Part shown: positions 16,508-25,239 of the stretch, one piece after another
How positions within the stretch are numbered: position 1 is the first letter of the stretch
Layout of the letters: each line of letters opens with the position of its first letter
Origin: an uncultured Clostridiaceae bacterium
Lineage (GTDB): Bacteria; Bacillota; Clostridia; TANB77; CAG-508
Reading direction: 5' to 3'
Assembly: GCA_947642455.1 (NCBI GenBank)
Contig: CANRSN010000021.1
Span: 1-35,253, forward strand
Length of the DNA: 35,253 bases
Translations under genes and position numbers: made by a program
Notes under the pieces: generated by a model
The model's input: only the letters and a program-made list of their open reading frames with translations
The model's database searches: none
Told to the model about the DNA's origin: nothing

Positions 16508-18862
16508 ATGTTGAGTAGGTATGAGCCAAAAGTAGAAGAAGGGCTAACATATGAGCAAGTAGAAAAAAGAAAGCAAGAAAACTTAATAAACTTTGATACA
16601 ACACTTCCAACCAAAAGTATAAAACAAATACTATTAGAAAATTTTGTAACATTATTTAATGTTTTAAATTTAATATTAGGAATTACAATATTTGCAGTAG
16701 GGTCATATAAAAATGCTACATTTTTAATAATAGTCATACTAAATACAGCAATTAGTACATTTCAAGAAATTCATTCAAAAAGAGTAGTAGACAAACTATC
16801 TGTAATGGCAAGTTCAAAAGCTACAGTTATAAGAAACTCAAAAAAAGAGAATATTTCAATAAATGACATAGTATTAGATGACATTATAGAGTACAATACA
16901 GGCTCACAAGTTTCAGTAGATAGTATAATAAAAAAAGGAGAAGTAGAGGTAAACGAATCTTTTATAACAGGAGAACCAGATTCAATTACAAAAAAAGAAG
17001 GCGAGACATTACTTTCAGGAAGTTATATTGTAAGTGGAAAGTGTCAAGCAAAAGTAGAACATATAGGAGAGGACAATTACACTGCTAAAATCTCAAGTGG
17101 AGCGAAGTATGTAAAAAAAGTAAATTCAGAAATTATGAAGTCATTAAATAAAATCATAAAAGTACTTACATTTGCAATAATACCAATTGGAATAATCTTA
17201 TTTATAAATCAGCTAAATGTATTAGGTGCAACATATAAAGAAGCAGTTGTCAAATCAGTTGCGGCAATTATAGGAATGATTCCAGAAGGGTTAGTATTAT
17301 TAACAAGTACAGTACTTGCAGTAAGCGTAATTCGTCTTTCAAAAAACAAAGTATTAGTACAACAGTTATATTGTATAGAAACTTTAGCAAGGGTAGATAC
17401 ATTATGTTTAGACAAAACAGGAACATTAACAGAAGGAAAAATGGAAGTAAAAAAATATATATCTTTAGATAATTCAAATAATGATATTGAAAATATTTTA
17501 GCAAATATAGGAAAATCATCAACAGATGAAAACTCTACAATTAATGCAATAAGGGAGTATTTTAATACAGTAACAAATGAATATATACCTAAAAATATAG
17601 TACCATTTTCTTCAAAAACAAAATGGTCAGGAATATATTTCGAAAATGTTGGAACATATGTAATGGGAGCACCAGAGTATGTATTAAAAGAAAAATTTGA
17701 ACAATACAAAGAGCAAATAAATGGATATACAAAAGACTATAGAGTAATAGCAATAGCACATTCAAATAACAACTTCAAAGAAAAGAATCTGCCAGATACT
17801 TTAGAGCCAATTGCTATTGTATTAATAACTGATAAAATCAGAAAAGAAGCAAATAATACATTAGAATATTTTAAAAGTCAAGGGGTAGATATAAAAATAA
17901 TATCTGGAGATAATCCTGTAACAGTATCTAAAATTGCTAAATTTACAGGTGTAGAAAATTATGAAAATTATATAGATATGAGTACTATTAATTCAGAAGA
18001 GGAAGTAAAACAAGTAGCTTTAAAATATACCATTTTTGGAAGAGTTACACCAATGCAAAAAAAATTATTAATATTAGCATTAAAGGAAAGTGGTAAAACT
18101 GTTGCAATGACAGGCGATGGCGTTAATGATGTTTTAGCATTGAAAGAAGCGGATTGTAGTATTACAATGGCAAATGGTAGTGATGCAACTAAAAGTGTAT
18201 CAGAATTGGTATTATTAGACTCTAATTTTGCTTCAATGCCAAAGGTTGTAGCAGAAGGTAGAAGAACAATAAATAATATACAACGTTCAGCAACATTATT
18301 TTTAGTAAAAACAATATATTCAACTGTACTTGCCATAATGTTTATATTTTTAGGTGAACAATATCCATTTGAACCTGTACAAGTTAGTTTAATTAGTGTT
18401 GTTGCAATAGGAATACCATCATTTTTATTAGCATTAGAACCAAATAATGAAAGAATAACAGGTAACTTTTTAAAGAATGTTATAAGTAAAGCAATACCAA
18501 CTGCTCTAACTGTAATTTTAGGAATTATTGCAATTGTAATAGCAAATAAATTAAATTATGTATCAGAAGAAATTTACTCAAGTTTATGTGTTATTTCTAC
18601 AGGGTATACAGGAATTTTATTATTGTTTACATTATCGAGAAGCAGGAAAAGTGAACACAAAAAATTACCAGTGTCTAAATTTAGATTTTGCCTAGATATT
18701 GCCTTAGTATTTTTATTTATTTTTGGACTTACAGGGCTTAGTTGGTGGTTTAACATTGTACCATTAGATATAATGTATAAACAGATAATTAAAATATGTA
18801 TTTTTGATTTATTAGCATTTATAATATTTAACTTCATTGTAAGAAAAATTTTAAAAATATAA
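16508..18862 (+). CDS. cation-translocating P-type ATPase (CtpE-like)
   Basis: 784 residues. In order: cation-ATPase N-terminal segment (RYEPKVEEGLTYEQVEKRK), actuator loop TGEPDSITK (154-), fourth membrane helix IPEGLVLL (259-), phosphorylated Asp302 in DKTGTLTEGK, hinge GDGVNDVLALKEADC (536-), and six C-terminal membrane segments. PEGL with no CPC motif places it with Ca/Mg-type pumps (mycobacterial CtpE is a calcium transporter), not the soft-metal P1B group. The TGES glutamate is kept. ATG 16508 has AAGGTG 6 nt upstream; the earlier in-frame ATG 16472 lacks a ribosome site. Monocistronic or co-transcribed with the next gene 67 bp on. Confidence 0.88.
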   Translation: MLSRYEPKVEEGLTYEQVEKRKQENLINFDTTLPTKSIKQILLENFVTLFNVLNLILGITIFAVGSYKNATFLIIVILNTAISTFQEIHSKRVVDKLSVMASSKATVIRNSKKENISINDIVLDDIIEYNTGSQVSVDSIIKKGEVEVNESFITGEPDSITKKEGETLLSGSYIVSGKCQAKVEHIGEDNYTAKISSGAKYVKKVNSEIMKSLNKIIKVLTFAIIPIGIILFINQLNVLGATYKEAVVKSVAAIIGMIPEGLVLLTSTVLAVSVIRLSKNKVLVQQLYCIETLARVDTLCLDKTGTLTEGKMEVKKYISLDNSNNDIENILANIGKSSTDENSTINAIREYFNTVTNEYIPKNIVPFSSKTKWSGIYFENVGTYVMGAPEYVLKEKFEQYKEQINGYTKDYRVIAIAHSNNNFKEKNLPDTLEPIAIVLITDKIRKEANNTLEYFKSQGVDIKIISGDNPVTVSKIAKFTGVENYENYIDMSTINSEEEVKQVALKYTIFGRVTPMQKKLLILALKESGKTVAMTGDGVNDVLALKEADCSITMANGSDATKSVSELVLLDSNFASMPKVVAEGRRTINNIQRSATLFLVKTIYSTVLAIMFIFLGEQYPFEPVQVSLISVVAIGIPSFLLALEPNNERITGNFLKNVISKAIPTALTVILGIIAIVIANKLNYVSEEIYSSLCVISTGYTGILLLFTLSRSRKSEHKKLPVSKFRFCLDIALVFLFIFGLTGLSWWFNIVPLDIMYKQIIKICIFDLLAFIIFNFIVRKILKI

Positions 18863-18929
18863 CTAGTTTTAAATTATACCAAATAAAAAGTAATATATAT
18901 AAAAATATATGGAAAAATAGGAGGAATAA

Positions 18930-20873
18930 ATGGAAGAAAAATTAAATGAGATGAAACAAAAGATTAAAAAAGTCGATAAATTGTTGAATGTTTGGAACAC
19001 GAAAATAGAAATAGATGAAATAACATCTGTAGATGAAAAACTATTAAAACAATTAGAAGAAGTATGGGAAGATGTATTAGAAATTTGTCAAAATGAGAAA
19101 ATAAATGATATGGATAAATTTGATAAGAAATATCCAATTTTTAAATATGGATTAGATGAATTTATACAAGATTACAGTGATGTATTAAGCAATGCAGTAG
19201 ATATAAGTGATGAGTTTTTGGATGAAGAGATAAAATTATTAACACAAGTAAATGAAAATTTTATCTTAGATAAACAAACAAAAAATGATAATGAATTATT
19301 AATAATAAGAGACAATTATTTGCTTGGTAATCAGAAAGAAGCAGAAAAAGAAATTGAAAAATGGATAGGAGATCATCCTTCAATAGGAGATGGCTATGAA
19401 GTAAAATGTGACTGGGAGCTTTCAAAGGAAAAACCAGATATGAATAAAGTAGCGAAAATTCTAGATGAAGCACAGAAAAATAAAACTTTTGTGCCAAATG
19501 AAGATATATATGAGCTGGTTATAGAATATTTTAAAGATATAGGGAATGATGAAAAAGCTAAACATTATGATACAATATTAAAGGAAGAAGAAGAACGATT
19601 ATACGAAGAGTTTGATAAAAATTTTGGAATTGATAGTATTGAAGATGATTTTGAACTTGATTTTGAAGATGAAGAATTTTTTGAAGATGATGACTTTGAC
19701 TATGAAGACGAAGAATTTGATGATGAAGAACTAGATGATATTTTTGACCTTGAAGATGAAGAATTAGACGACATTTTTGATTATGAAGATGAAGAATTTG
19801 ATGATCAAGAGGCTATATTAAAAGAAAGGGAAATATTAATAAGAGAAATAAAGAGATGTGCTAAAGATGAAGTAGAAAAAAATAAAACAACAGAAGATTA
19901 TTTTTCAGAGAAAACGAAACAAGAATTAACATCATATTTAGGTCCACAAGCAATATTTTACACTATAGGAGAAATGAAGGAAAGTCAGAAGAACATAAAA
20001 AAGTATATGTTAAAAAATTATAAAGAAATAATGAAAAATAATTTGATATATATGCCTCAAAGAGTAGTAGATGAAATTGGTAAAATACCTTTTCATGGAA
20101 TAATTGAAAAAAACTTAGAAAAGTGTACAACTGAACAGTTATATGAAGTGCAAGGCTATATATTATTAAAACAATTAGGAATGGCTTTTATAAGTCATAA
20201 AAATAATAAGCTTACAATACATGTTCCTCTTATAAAAACTTTAAATGAATTTTTAGGCGATAATGAAGTAATTGAAAAACGAAAGGAATTTGAAGAAAAA
20301 GTAAATGTTGTTAAAGGTATTTGTGAACTTCATGGTGCATTGAAGGTAAAAAAAGTATTTCATATTATGAATGAATTTTTTGGAGAAATGAACAGAAATG
20401 ATTTTGCTAAGTTTTTATTATTAGTAGTCAGAATTTCATCAAAAGTAGATATTAAAATTAATTATGCAAATGGTAATTTACAATTTATTTATAATAATTA
20501 TATTAGTGAGGAAATGGCAAAAGAAATTATAAAAGAAAATAAGGAAATTATAAAATATTCTAAAGATGAATATTTGAAATATTCATCTATCCAATTTTTA
20601 AGAGATACGAAAGGATATAAAAGAATAGAAAATCAATTATATTCAAAAGTATTTATGGAGGATGTATTTTATGAAATGATAGATGCTATAATTATGCCAT
20701 ATACAATAGAAGTAAGAATAGGTGGAAAACATGCGAATGAAATAGTAGATATGATTATAGAGCAAGTAAAACAAATAGGAGAGAAAATGGGAGATAAAAA
20801 TATTATAGATATAGATGAAATGAAAAAAGGATTTAATGAAATTGCTAAAGAATTCCCTAAGTGGAAAAAGTAA
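18930..20873 (+). CDS. large acidic protein, TPR-like N-terminus, unknown function
   Basis: 647 residues, no signal peptide or membrane segment. The N-terminal ~225 residues are helical with a TPR-like stretch (NYLLGNQKEAEKEIEKWIGD; YFKDIGNDEKAKHYDTIL). Residues ~230-295 are an Asp/Glu/Phe/Tyr hinge made of near-repeats such as DYEDEEFDDEELDDIFD, visible at the DNA level as duplicated ~40-bp units at 19680-19805. The C-terminal ~340 residues form an unfamiliar globular domain. No family assigned. A good ribosome site (AGGAGGAA) precedes ATG 18930. It may be a chaperone-like or adaptor protein, but that is a guess. Confidence 0.75.
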   Translation: MEEKLNEMKQKIKKVDKLLNVWNTKIEIDEITSVDEKLLKQLEEVWEDVLEICQNEKINDMDKFDKKYPIFKYGLDEFIQDYSDVLSNAVDISDEFLDEEIKLLTQVNENFILDKQTKNDNELLIIRDNYLLGNQKEAEKEIEKWIGDHPSIGDGYEVKCDWELSKEKPDMNKVAKILDEAQKNKTFVPNEDIYELVIEYFKDIGNDEKAKHYDTILKEEEERLYEEFDKNFGIDSIEDDFELDFEDEEFFEDDDFDYEDEEFDDEELDDIFDLEDEELDDIFDYEDEEFDDQEAILKEREILIREIKRCAKDEVEKNKTTEDYFSEKTKQELTSYLGPQAIFYTIGEMKESQKNIKKYMLKNYKEIMKNNLIYMPQRVVDEIGKIPFHGIIEKNLEKCTTEQLYEVQGYILLKQLGMAFISHKNNKLTIHVPLIKTLNEFLGDNEVIEKRKEFEEKVNVVKGICELHGALKVKKVFHIMNEFFGEMNRNDFAKFLLLVVRISSKVDIKINYANGNLQFIYNNYISEEMAKEIIKENKEIIKYSKDEYLKYSSIQFLRDTKGYKRIENQLYSKVFMEDVFYEMIDAIIMPYTIEVRIGGKHANEIVDMIIEQVKQIGEKMGDKNIIDIDEMKKGFNEIAKEFPKWKK

Positions 20874-20918
20874 AATTATAAATAAAAATTCTTGCAAATA
20901 TTACTTTTCATTGTATAT

Positions 20919-20969
20919 AAAAAATAGAGTATATTTTACCCTTACAGGGTTAATTACTCTATTTTTTAT
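20919..20969 (+). terminator. terminator of the acidic-protein gene
   Basis: AAAAAATAGAGTA (20919-20931) pairs with TACTCTATTTTTT (20955-20967), with an inner ACCCT/AGGGT stem. A-tract and T-tract make it bidirectional. Confidence 0.85.
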
Positions 20970-21182
20970 TTTCAGACAATAGGAAACCATATGAAACTTT
21001 GTAGTTACACAACACGAAGTAAAAATAGATTGCTAAATATATAAAAAGTTTCGCTGACATTATACACAAATAAAAAAGTTTGGTCAGAACAAATTTTGGA
21101 AAAACAAAGAAAAAGATTATGCTAATTTAAAGATTTTCCGATTTGTTTGAAGTTATAAAAGAAAAAAAAATAGAAAAAAGTA
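20970..21182. other. non-coding gap upstream of the cad operon
   Basis: No coding frame. GAAACTTT/AAAGTTTC (20992-20999 with 21044-21051) and a CAAAT...GGAAAA/TTTTCC...ATTTG pair (21098-21150) could form weak hairpins. Otherwise nothing recognised. Confidence 0.4.
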
Positions 21183-21239
21183 TTGACAGTTGAGTATGTG
21201 TTCACATATAATATAGTAAAGTTGAGTAGATATTCAACT
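21183..21239 (+). promoter_or_regulatory. cad operon promoter with two CadC-type operators
   Basis: TTGACA (21183-21188), 18-bp spacer, TATAAT (21207-21212). Two aligned copies of GTTGAGTAnnnnTTCA lie at 21189-21204 (inside the spacer) and 21221-21236 (at the transcript start). The second is the better palindrome, AGTTGA...TCAACT at 21220-21239. ArsR/SmtB repressors bind such imperfect dyads over promoters and leave when metal binds, so CadC encoded next is the obvious ligand. Confidence 0.7.
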
Positions 21240-21309
21240 ATTATGTAAAAAGTAAATGAGTATAATATAAAACTATTACATAATGAAAATATTGTTTAAG
21301 GAGGTAGTA

Positions 21310-21672
21310 ATGTCTAGAAATGAGTTTATATGTGATTGTAGTGTAATTCATAAAGATGTAGTAGATAATACAAAGAAAAATATGCCTGAAGATGATACTT
21401 TTAATAAATTAGCAGAGTTTTTTAAAATTCTTGGAGATACAACCAGAGTAAAAATTTTATTTGCTTTAGATCAAAATGAAATGTGTGTATGTGATATAGC
21501 AAATGTTTTAGGGATGAGTAAATCGTCTATTTCTCATCAATTAGGAACATTAAGAAGAAGTGGAATTGTTAAATGTAGAAAATCTGGGAAAGAGGTGTTT
21601 TATATGTTAGATGATAATCATATAAAAGAGGTTTTTGAAATAGGTGTTGAACATATTGAACATAAAAAATAG
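21310..21672 (+). CDS. cadC: ArsR/SmtB family metal-sensing repressor (CadC-like)
   Basis: 120 residues with a winged helix (RVKILFALD; SKSSISHQLGTLRRSGIV). The metal site is of the CadC alpha-3N type: Cys59 and Cys61 in EMCVCDIA, with Cys8 and Cys10 in the N-terminal FICDCSVIH. This set binds Cd, Pb or Zn and releases the repressor from DNA. ATG 21310 is chosen because AAGGAGGT (21298-21305) precedes it; the in-frame ATG 21283 has no ribosome site. First gene of an operon with an HMA protein and CadA, behind two matching operators. Confidence 0.93.
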   Translation: MSRNEFICDCSVIHKDVVDNTKKNMPEDDTFNKLAEFFKILGDTTRVKILFALDQNEMCVCDIANVLGMSKSSISHQLGTLRRSGIVKCRKSGKEVFYMLDDNHIKEVFEIGVEHIEHKK

Positions 21673-21689
21673 GAAGGAATGAATAAAAT

Positions 21690-21911
21690 ATGAAAAGTAG
21701 ATTTAAAATTAAAGGATTAGACTGTGCAAATTGTGCTAGTCAATTAGAAAGAGCAATTCAAAAATTGGATGAAATAGAAAATGTAAATATAAATTTTATA
21801 ACACAGAAAATGGAACTTGAATATGATGAAAAAAGAAAAGAAGATGTAATACAAAAAGTGAAGAAAATTATAAAAAAAGAAGAACCTGATGTAACAATAG
21901 AAGAAGTCTAG
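21690..21911 (+). CDS. free-standing heavy-metal-associated (HMA) domain protein
   Basis: 73 residues, a single ferredoxin-like HMA fold with the metal motif GLDCANCA (Cys12, Cys15). In most CadA/ZntA pumps this domain is fused to the N-terminus. Here it is a separate gene 12 bp before cadA, so it may act as a metallochaperone or a detached N-terminal domain of the pump. Ribosome site AGGAAGGAA upstream. The reading frames differ between this gene and cadA and there is a clean stop and a new ribosome site (GGGGAGG), so this is not a simple frameshift. Confidence 0.9.
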   Translation: MKSRFKIKGLDCANCASQLERAIQKLDEIENVNINFITQKMELEYDEKRKEDVIQKVKKIIKKEEPDVTIEEV

Positions 21912-21923
21912 GGGAGGAATTAC

Positions 21924-23774
21924 ATGAAGAAAAAGGGAATTAAAATTATAATATCACTAATACTATTTCTTATAGCATTTGTAATAAAATGTAATAATGA
22001 ATGGATAAACAATACTATATATATAATATCATATATTATTGTTGGATTTGAAATAGTAAGAAAAGCAATAAGAAATATTATTAGAGGAAAAGTATTTGAT
22101 GAAAATTTCTTAATGACAGTTGCAACTATTGGTGCATTTGTAATAGGGGAATTTCCAGAAGCAGTTGCAGTAATGTTATTTTATCAAATTGGGGAACTGT
22201 TTCAAAGTTACGCAGTAGATAAATCAAGAAAGTCAATTTCAAGTTTAATGGATATAAGACCAGATTTTGCAAATGTAGAAAGAAATGGAAAAGTAGAGAA
22301 GGTAGACCCAGAAGATGTAAAAATAGGTGAAGTAATACTAATTAAGCCAGGAGAGAAGGTTCCATTAGATGGCTATATAATAGAAGGAAAAACAAGTTTA
22401 GATACAAAAGCATTAACAGGGGAATCTATGCCGAAAGAGGTAGAGGAAAAAGAAGAGGTATTAAGTGGTTCGATAAATCTAAATGGTGTTATAAAAATGC
22501 AAGTAACCAAAGAATATGAAGATGGGACAGTAAGCAAAATATTAAATTTGGTTGAAAATGCAAGTAGCAAAAAATCAAAATCAGAAAATTTTATTACTAA
22601 ATTTGCAAAATATTATACACCAATAGTAGTAATTATAGCAACAATTCTTGCAATAATACCACCACTTATTATAAAAGATGCAGTATTTTCAGATTGGTTA
22701 TATAGGGCATTATCATTTCTTGTAGTATCTTGTCCTTGTGCATTAGTTATTTCGATACCATTGAGTTTTTTTGGAGGAATAGGTGGAGCGTCAAAAATAG
22801 GTATATTAATAAAAGGAAGCAATTATTTAGAGCAATTAGCTAATACAGAGATAGTTGTATTTGATAAAACAGGAACATTAACTCAAGGTGTTTTTGAAGT
22901 ACAGAAAATTGAAGCAGTTGGAATAAGTAAGGAAGAATTACTAAAAATTACAGCATATGCTGAGAATTATTCAAATCATCCAATTTCATTATCTGTAAAG
23001 AAAGCATATGGTAAAGAAATAATAGAAAAACAAATTGAAAAAACAGAAGAATTATCAGGTCTGGGAATTGTAGCTAAAATTGAAAAACAAGATGTATTAG
23101 TAGGGAATGAAAAATTGATGATTAAAGGGAAGATTAATTTTTCAAAAGTTGATGAAATAGGAACTATTTTGTATGTAGCAATAGATGGAAAGTATGCAGG
23201 ATATATAGTAATTGCTGACAAAATAAAACAGGATTCTGCAAAAGCGGTAGCACAATTAAAGAAAAATAATATAAAACATATAGTTATGTTGACAGGAGAT
23301 AAAAGAAGCGTTGGAGAAAGTGTAGCTAAAGAATTAGAATTAAATAAGGTTTATACAGAATTATTACCAATAGAAAAAGTAGAAAAAGTAGAAGAGCTAT
23401 TAAAAGAAAAAAGTAAAAAGGGTAAGTTGATTTTTGTTGGAGATGGAATAAATGATGCACCAGTACTAGCTATTTCAGATATAGGAATAGCAATGGGAGC
23501 TTTAGGTTCTGATGCAGCAATAGAAACAGCTGATATTGTACTTATGACAGATGAGCCGTCAAAAATTATAGATGCAATTTTATTGGCAAAGAAAACAATG
23601 AAAATAGTAATAGAAAATATAGTATTTGCTATTTTAGTAAAGGTATTTGTATTGATATTAAGTGCATTTGGAATTTCAACTATGTGGGAAGCTGTTTTCG
23701 CTGATGTAGGTGTTTCTATAATTGCCATTATAAATGCTTTAAGAGTATTAAATATAAAAAAATGTATATTCTAA
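21924..23774 (+). CDS. cadA: heavy-metal translocating P1B-type ATPase (Cd/Zn/Pb efflux)
   Basis: 616 residues. Membrane helices lead into actuator motif TGES (165-), membrane metal site SCPCALVIS (Cys270-Pro-Cys272), phosphorylated Asp314 in DKTGTLTQG, the P1B-specific His-Pro (352-353, SNHPISLS), hinge VGDGINDAPVLA (506-), then two C-terminal helices. CPC with this context points to Zn/Cd/Pb export. The N-terminus begins directly with hydrophobic helices and lacks the HMA domain, which is encoded by the preceding gene. Last gene of the cadC-HMA-cadA operon. Soft-metal specificity is supported by the CadC sensor. Confidence 0.93.
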   Translation: MKKKGIKIIISLILFLIAFVIKCNNEWINNTIYIISYIIVGFEIVRKAIRNIIRGKVFDENFLMTVATIGAFVIGEFPEAVAVMLFYQIGELFQSYAVDKSRKSISSLMDIRPDFANVERNGKVEKVDPEDVKIGEVILIKPGEKVPLDGYIIEGKTSLDTKALTGESMPKEVEEKEEVLSGSINLNGVIKMQVTKEYEDGTVSKILNLVENASSKKSKSENFITKFAKYYTPIVVIIATILAIIPPLIIKDAVFSDWLYRALSFLVVSCPCALVISIPLSFFGGIGGASKIGILIKGSNYLEQLANTEIVVFDKTGTLTQGVFEVQKIEAVGISKEELLKITAYAENYSNHPISLSVKKAYGKEIIEKQIEKTEELSGLGIVAKIEKQDVLVGNEKLMIKGKINFSKVDEIGTILYVAIDGKYAGYIVIADKIKQDSAKAVAQLKKNNIKHIVMLTGDKRSVGESVAKELELNKVYTELLPIEKVEKVEELLKEKSKKGKLIFVGDGINDAPVLAISDIGIAMGALGSDAAIETADIVLMTDEPSKIIDAILLAKKTMKIVIENIVFAILVKVFVLILSAFGISTMWEAVFADVGVSIIAIINALRVLNIKKCIF

Positions 23775-23862
23775 TTTTATATATTTGATGTAAAATAATA
23801 AAATATAGTTTTCATAGAAATATATATTATGGAAAAAGTAATAAATGTAATTTTGATTGAAA

Positions 23863-23892
23863 GTTCTAATACAACCTCTATATGAATACAAT
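23863..23892 (+). promoter_or_regulatory. possible sigma-E-type promoter of spoIIID
   Basis: AATACAAT (23885-23892) resembles the sigma-E -10 CATACAnT, with GTTCTAATA (23863-23871) about 13 bp upstream as a -35. spoIIID is transcribed by sigma-E in other spore formers, so the position is right, but the match is loose. Confidence 0.35.
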
Positions 23893-23925
23893 AAAACAAA
23901 AGTATTCACATGGAGGTTTTCTTAT

Positions 23926-24081
23926 ATGAAAGGTTATTCAATAGAAGAACGTGCAATAAATTTAGCACATTATATTATAGATTCAAAAGATACTGTAAGA
24001 GGTGCAGCGAAAAAGTTTGGAATAAGTAAAAGCACAGTACACAAAGATGTAACACTAAAGAACGGTAGAAAAAGTGGATAA
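23926..24081 (+). pseudogene. spoIIID: spoIIID, 5' part, interrupted at an attachment site
   Basis: ATG 23926 behind TGGAGGT encodes MKGYSIEERAINLAHYIID, then SKDTVRGAAKKFGISKSTVHKDVT: the N-terminal half of SpoIIID with its helix-turn-helix, matching the family (KTVRxxAKxFGVSKSTVHKD). The normal protein is ~80-95 residues and continues with a basic C-terminal region required for DNA binding. Here, from the 26-bp core at 24034 onward, the frame runs into unrelated sequence (LKNGRKSG, stop at 24081). SpoIIID is the mother-cell regulator acting between sigma-E and sigma-K. The break at a direct repeat shared with a serine recombinase gene indicates insertion of a mobile element, not random decay. 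Confidence 0.85.
24034..24059 (+). repeat. left attachment core (attL)
   Basis: Identical over 26 bp to 34431-34456. After one mismatch a further 13 bp (24061-24073) are identical, then ~100 bp are similar at a lower level. To the left, the similarity stops and spoIIID coding sequence begins. Confidence 0.85.
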
Positions 24082-24180
24082 GTCGTTCCAGAAAGTATTG
24101 AGATAAAGGGGTTTTCTTAAGTATAAAAAATCCTGTTGTTAGATTAAGTTTGATGATTAAATAGAATATATAATTAAATT

Positions 24181-24224
24181 AAAAACTCCAAGTATATGGT
24201 TATGCATATATATGGAGTTTTTAT
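24181..24224. terminator. bidirectional terminator at the element left end
   Basis: AAAAACTCCA (24181-24190) pairs with TGGAGTTTTT (24213-24222), with further pairing AGTATATGG/CATATATAT inside. It lies between the truncated spoIIID frame and a leftward small pseudogene and could serve both. Confidence 0.75.
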
Positions 24225-24227
24225 TAA

Positions 24228-24393
24228 TTATAATACAATAGGCTTTTGCTTACGCCGACGCTTTCTTAATTCGAGACCATATCCTTGTCTTAATGAATAT
24301 TCACTAAGACTATCTAAAGGATTTTGACCATCAGGTTTTTTTATATGTCTTACTGGAAAAAGTATCGATAATTCTTTGCTTTTCTAAACTCAT
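24228..24393 (-). pseudogene. small basic protein, frameshifted
   Basis: ATG 24393 behind GGAGGAATT begins MSLEKQRIID and soon stops. The neighbouring frame continues LFPVRHIKKPDGQNPLDSL, then SEYSLRQGYGLELRKRRRKQ, and stops at 24228. Together about 55 residues with one base shift near TTTTTCC (~24356-24362). Unknown function. It is the first gene inside the left end of the element. Confidence 0.5.
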
Positions 24394-24488
24394 ATTAATT
24401 CCTCCTGTCAGTAGACATGAATTTTATGCATAACCATAAAATTTCAGAAACATATACAACAAGTTACATTGTTTAAATTATAATTTAA

Positions 24489-24713
24489 TTTGTAATCAAA
24501 GTCAAAAAAAAAGTAAAAAATTCAAAAATATATACAGATGAAATATGTTGGGGAAAATTGCTAGAAAAAGAATTGGAGACAGGAATTGATATTCCACAGG
24601 AATGTTTAAATGAATACAACAAAATAAGAGAAGAACATAATATAAATAACGATTCAATTGAAGTATGGAAAGTAGCTATGCAAAATATATTTGATAAGTA
24701 TAAACTAGAGTAA
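24489..24713 (+). pseudogene. fragment of an unknown protein
   Basis: A frame open from 24489 to the TAA at 24711-24713 has a fluent 3' part (EICWGKLLEKELETGIDIPQ, ...SIEVWKVAMQNIFDKYKLE) but no start codon with a ribosome site. After it, ATG 24742 behind AGGAGAAAA encodes only MRYLIIYYFFY before a stop, another remnant. Function not recognised. Confidence 0.35.
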
Positions 24714-24866
24714 TAGAAATAAATTAATTTAGGAGAAAATTATGAGGTATCTTATTATTTATTATTTTTTTTATTGATAATTCAATCAATAAAAAAATAT
24801 GGAAAGCTAAATATAGAAAATATATTGTAAACAAAGCTATATTTGATTGTGATTAAGCTAGATTTT

Positions 24867-25073
24867 TTAATTATTAAAACTAAAAGCAGAAGATATAGTT
24901 TCAAATGAACCAACAAAAATATTTTTCTTAGGTCGTTTGACCTTGTCAGCAGGATTATTAACAATTAAATCATTTTTAAAAGCATAATCAAGTGATTTTC
25001 TAATAATAGCATGATAACGAATAACGGTAGTAGGTTTTAGTCCATCAGCTAATAAAATATCATAAAAATTTTG
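24867..25073 (-). pseudogene. tyrosine recombinase (phage integrase) N-terminal fragment
   Basis: Minus-strand frame FYDILLADGLKPTTVIRYHA, then IIRKSLDYAFKNDLIVNNPA and DKVKRPKK..FVGSF, matches the core-binding (SAM-like) domain and linker of Tn916-type tyrosine integrases. The start and the whole catalytic domain are missing. It stops at 24867 after a short unrelated tail. It shows that a different integrative element was once present here. Confidence 0.7.
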
Positions 25074-25179
25074 TTTTTGTTACAATGTAATGTTTTAAAT
25101 AAATAAGAAATATAAGGGATTTGATATTATGAAACAATAAAAAAGCAAAAAAATTGTTACAAGTAACACTAGAAATATA

Positions 25180-25208
25180 TTGTAAAATAGTAACAAAGGT
25201 AGTATAAT
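25180..25208 (+). promoter_or_regulatory. promoter of the MazF-like gene
   Basis: TTGTAA (25180-25185), 17-bp spacer, TATAAT (25203-25208). A GTTAC-AA-GTAAC palindrome lies just upstream (25156-25167), and another GTAAC lies in the spacer (25190-25194). These could be operator sites for autoregulation. Confidence 0.6.
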
Positions 25209-25239
25209 TTAAACACATTATAAGAAAAGAGGTAATTTA

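Noticed and set aside
16472-16508. ATG 16472 as the start of the P-type ATPase
   Set aside because: It lies ~11 nt after the predicted transcript start with no ribosome site. ATG 16508 has AAGGTG at the right distance and begins where family members begin.
20970-21182. A riboswitch or small RNA upstream of the cad operon
   Set aside because: The possible stems are short and AT-rich, and there is a clear protein-based operator and promoter downstream, so no RNA call is justified.
24034-24081. A genuine short SpoIIID variant ending ...TLKNGRKSG
   Set aside because: The novel tail lies in sequence shared with the element's other end. The break coincides exactly with the direct repeat, and the family always continues with a basic C-terminal region.
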